64,000 bases of DNA, taken from positions 1 to 64,000 of the forward strand of contig NZ_FXZC01000010.1 in assembly GCF_900169275.1 (NCBI RefSeq), written 5' to 3'. The notes under the pieces were generated by a model. That model was not told the DNA's origin. It did not search any database and worked only from the letters and a program-made list of their open reading frames with translations. Both the position numbers and the translations under genes were made by a program. Position 1 is the first letter of the stretch. Every line of letters starts with the position of its first letter. Shown here piece by piece: positions 60,877 through 64,000 of this stretch. Origin of the DNA: Brevibacterium casei CIP 102111 (GTDB lineage Bacteria > Actinomycetota > Actinomycetes > Actinomycetales > Brevibacteriaceae).

Positions 60877-61085
60877 GGGTGGTCCTCGTCGTCGAGGCCG
60901 ACCTCGACGGACTGTTCGGCCACATCGGCGCCATCGGCCTCGCGGACCGCGGGGAACGATCCGGTCGGCTGCGCGTCCTCACCCGTGGGCTCCGTGCCGA
61001 CGACGCCCTCGGGGTCGTCGAGGTCCTGTGCCTGCTCCATCCGGTCCGGCTCGGGCACTTCGCTGAACGACTGCACTGAGTTCAC
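60867..61085 (-). CDS. small acidic protein downstream of nrdF
   Basis: The product is 72 residues from the GTG at 61085, which follows AAGGAGGA. It is rich in Asp, Glu, Pro and Gly (EPDRMEQAQDLDDPEGVVGT and later DGADVAEQSVEVGLDDEDHP) and probably unstructured. It follows nrdF by about 140 bases on the same strand. Function unknown. Confidence 0.6.
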   Translation of the reverse strand: MNSVQSFSEVPEPDRMEQAQDLDDPEGVVGTEPTGEDAQPTGSFPAVREADGADVAEQSVEVGLDDEDHPQT

Positions 61086-61226
61086 GATTCCTCCTTGAGA
61101 CGGGACGGCCATGGGGGTACTCGTGATCGTAACCGCGTGGGCGCGCATGTCAAGGAGAAAGCAGAGGCGGCCCGGTCGATCGACCGGGCCGCCAGTCGGC
61201 AGCGCGCTGCTGTGAGGGTCAGCGAC

Positions 61227-62228
<1,002 letters not shown>

Positions 62229-62256
62229 TCAGCGGGGTGTCAGCGGTCGGTCGGCG

Positions 62257-64000
62257 TCACAGCATGCACGAGACGCAGCCGTCGACCTCGGTGCCCTGCA
62301 GCGCGAGCTGACGCAGGCGGATGTAGTAGATCGTCTTGATGCCCTTGCGCCACGCGTAGATCTGTGCCTTGTTGATGTCGCGCGTCGTCGCGGTGTCCAT
62401 GAAGAACAGCGTCAGGGACAGGCCCTGGTCGACGTGCTTCGTCGCCTCGGCGTACGTGTCGATGATCTTCTCGTAGCCGATCTCGTAGGCGTCCTGGTAG
62501 TACTCGAGGTTGTCGTTGTCCATGAAGGGAGCCGGGTAGTAGACGCGCCCGATCTTGCCCTCCTTGCGGATCTCGATCTTCGAGGCCACCGGGTGGATCG
62601 ACGAGGTCGAGTTGTTGATGTAGGAGATCGACCCGGTCGGCGGCACGGCCTGGAGGTTCTGGTTGTAGATGCCGTGCTCGGCGACCGCTGCCTTGAGCTC
62701 ACGCCAGTCGTCCTGGGTGGGGATGTGCACGCCCGCCTCGGCGAAGAGCTCGGCGACCCGCGCCGTCCGCGGCTCCCATGTCTCATCGATGTACTTGTCG
62801 AAGTACTCACCGGTCGCGTACTTCGAACGCTCGAAGCCGGCGAACGCAGAGCCGCGCTCCTTCGCGATCTCCATCGACGCCCGCACGCAGTGGTAGGCGA
62901 CGGTGTAGAAGTACATGTTCGTGAAGTCGAGGCCCTCGTCGGAGCCGTAGTAGACGTGCTCACGGGCGAGGTAGCCGTGGAGGTTCATCTGGCCGAGCCC
63001 GATCGCGTGCGACATGTCGTTGCCTCGGGCGATCGAGGGCACCGACTGGATGTCCGAGGTCTCGGCGACGGCGGTGAGTCCGCGGATCGCGGTCTCGACG
63101 GTGCGCCCGAAGTCCTCGGAGTCCATCGTCAGGGCGATGTTGAGCGACCCGAGGTTGCACGAGATGTCCTTGCCGACGACGTCGTAGCCCAGATCCTCGT
63201 CGTACTTCGACGGTTCGGAGACCTGGAGGATCTCCGAGCAGAGGTTCGACATGATGATCTTGCCGTCGATCGGGTTCGCCCGGTTCACCGTGTCCTCGAA
63301 CATGATGTACGGGTAGCCGGACTCGAACTGGATCTCCGCGAGCGTCTGGAAGAACTCGCGGGCGTTGATCTTCTTCTTCCGGATCGAGGCGTTGTCGACC
63401 ATCTCCTCGTACTTCTCCGTGACGTCGACGTCGGAGAACGGGATCCCGTAGACGCGTTCGACGTCGTAGGGGCTGAAGAGGTACATGTCCTCGTTGCGCT
63501 TGGCGAGCTCGAACGTGATGTCGGGGATGACGACGCCGAGCGAGAGGGTCTTGATCCGGATCTTCTCATCCGCGTTCTCTCGCTTGGTGTCGAGGAAGCT
63601 GTAGATGTCCGGGTGGTGGGCGTGGATGTAGACCGCGCCCGCGCCCTGACGCGCACCGAGCTGGTTGGCGTAGGAGAAGGAGTCCTCGAGCAGCTTCATC
63701 ACGGGGATGACACCCGAGGACTGGTTCTCGATCTTCTTGATCGGAGCACCGGACTCGCGGATGTTCGTCAGGCTGAAGGCCACGCCGCCGCCGCGCTTGG
63801 ACAGCTGCAGGGCCGAGTTGATCGAGCGGCCGATCGACTCCATGTTGTCCTCGATGCGCAGGAGGAAGCACGAGACGAGCTCGCCGCGCTGCTTCTTCCC
63901 GGCGTTGAGGAAGGTCGGGGTGGCCGGCTGGAAGCGGCCGGTGATGATCTCGTCGACGAGCTGCGTCGCGAGCGTCTCGTCCCCGCGGGCGAGGAAGAGG
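62257..64000 (-). CDS. nrdE: class Ib ribonucleotide reductase, alpha subunit (partial)
   Basis: The last 581 codons of nrdE; the 5' end lies beyond the window. Features: [20 protein letters not shown] near the edge, [20 protein letters not shown] (active-site loop), [20 protein letters not shown], and the C-terminal CVSCML tail that exchanges electrons with NrdH/thioredoxin. It reduces ribonucleoside diphosphates. nrdI and nrdH, if adjacent, are upstream outside the window. Confidence 0.96.
   Translation of the reverse strand, partial: LFLARGDETLATQLVDEIITGRFQPATPTFLNAGKKQRGELVSCFLLRIEDNMESIGRSINSALQLSKRGGGVAFSLTNIRESGAPIKKIENQSSGVIPVMKLLEDSFSYANQLGARQGAGAVYIHAHHPDIYSFLDTKRENADEKIRIKTLSLGVVIPDITFELAKRNEDMYLFSPYDVERVYGIPFSDVDVTEKYEEMVDNASIRKKKINAREFFQTLAEIQFESGYPYIMFEDTVNRANPIDGKIIMSNLCSEILQVSEPSKYDEDLGYDVVGKDISCNLGSLNIALTMDSEDFGRTVETAIRGLTAVAETSDIQSVPSIARGNDMSHAIGLGQMNLHGYLAREHVYYGSDEGLDFTNMYFYTVAYHCVRASMEIAKERGSAFAGFERSKYATGEYFDKYIDETWEPRTARVAELFAEAGVHIPTQDDWRELKAAVAEHGIYNQNLQAVPPTGSISYINNSTSSIHPVASKIEIRKEGKIGRVYYPAPFMDNDNLEYYQDAYEIGYEKIIDTYAEATKHVDQGLSLTLFFMDTATTRDINKAQIYAWRKGIKTIYYIRLRQLALQGTEVDGCVSCML

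Overview
The window is high-GC chromosomal DNA of an actinomycete. The class Ib ribonucleotide reductase (nrdEF), sdhCDAB, sucCD, a sortase-anchored protein with LPRTG, the FCD-type GntR, WYL and ArsR regulators and the many IS3, ISL3, IS110 and IS630 remnants fit Micrococcales. Brevibacterium is the best guess, from protein flavour only. No 16S or other decisive marker is present.

Region 1 (1-13.7 kb) is an accessory, insertion-sequence-ridden segment. From the left it holds an IS630 transposase tail that truncates a general-stress-protein gene, an ISL3 remnant, a beheaded short-chain dehydrogenase, and an IS3 orfA fragment. Next is a decayed IS3 element (1931-4655) with an IS110 element (2197-3543) inside its orfB, then another IS3 tail. 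A small stress-type module follows (membrane protein 5097-6188, glycine-zipper stress protein 6884-7363). Then come an IS3 remnant, an apparently intact IS3 element (7684-9038), and the right end of an integrative conjugative element: decapitated TraG/VirD4, SSB-like protein, DUF4913 protein, small protein and a large serine recombinase. The recombinase stop codon lies inside the 3' end of tRNA-His, so this is probably the attachment site.

Region 2 (13.7-64 kb) is ordinary chromosome. It contains two exported or membrane proteins, DUF3618 and GroES-like proteins and tRNA-Lys. A 5-oxoproline operon follows: divergent GntR, NRAMP-like transporter, PxpA, DUF1445, fused PxpB-PxpC, and biotin carboxylase/BCCP. 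After that come a Bcp peroxiredoxin, tRNA-Leu, a WYL regulator with a hydrolase, an AT-richer islet of small overlapping reading frames (27.8-28.7 kb), and an ArsR/SRPBCC/NTF2-like cluster. Further on are a Clp-N/SRPBCC fusion with its HTH partner, a TetR-controlled amidohydrolase and APC permease, an RsmC/RlmG-like methyltransferase, a universal stress protein and threonine aldolase. The LPXTG surface protein is followed by sucCD, a MarR regulator with a strong operator, an adenosine deaminase/BMP lipoprotein/M20 amidohydrolase group, and flavohemoglobin with a Cys-rich divergent regulator and a palindromic operator. The right end has a mannose-1-phosphate guanylyltransferase, sdhCDAB, a D,D-carboxypeptidase, a 54-residue protein behind a long structured leader, a FUSC-type exporter, and nrdEF running off the edge.

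The operon pieces cooperate in recognisable ways. Succinyl-CoA ligase and succinate dehydrogenase are adjacent TCA steps. The transporter, PxpA/B/C and biotin-carboxylase proteins look like one uptake and ring-opening pathway. The adenosine deaminase and BMP-type lipoprotein suggest nucleoside scavenging. The left region is a layered mobile-element scar with a probably immobilised conjugative element.
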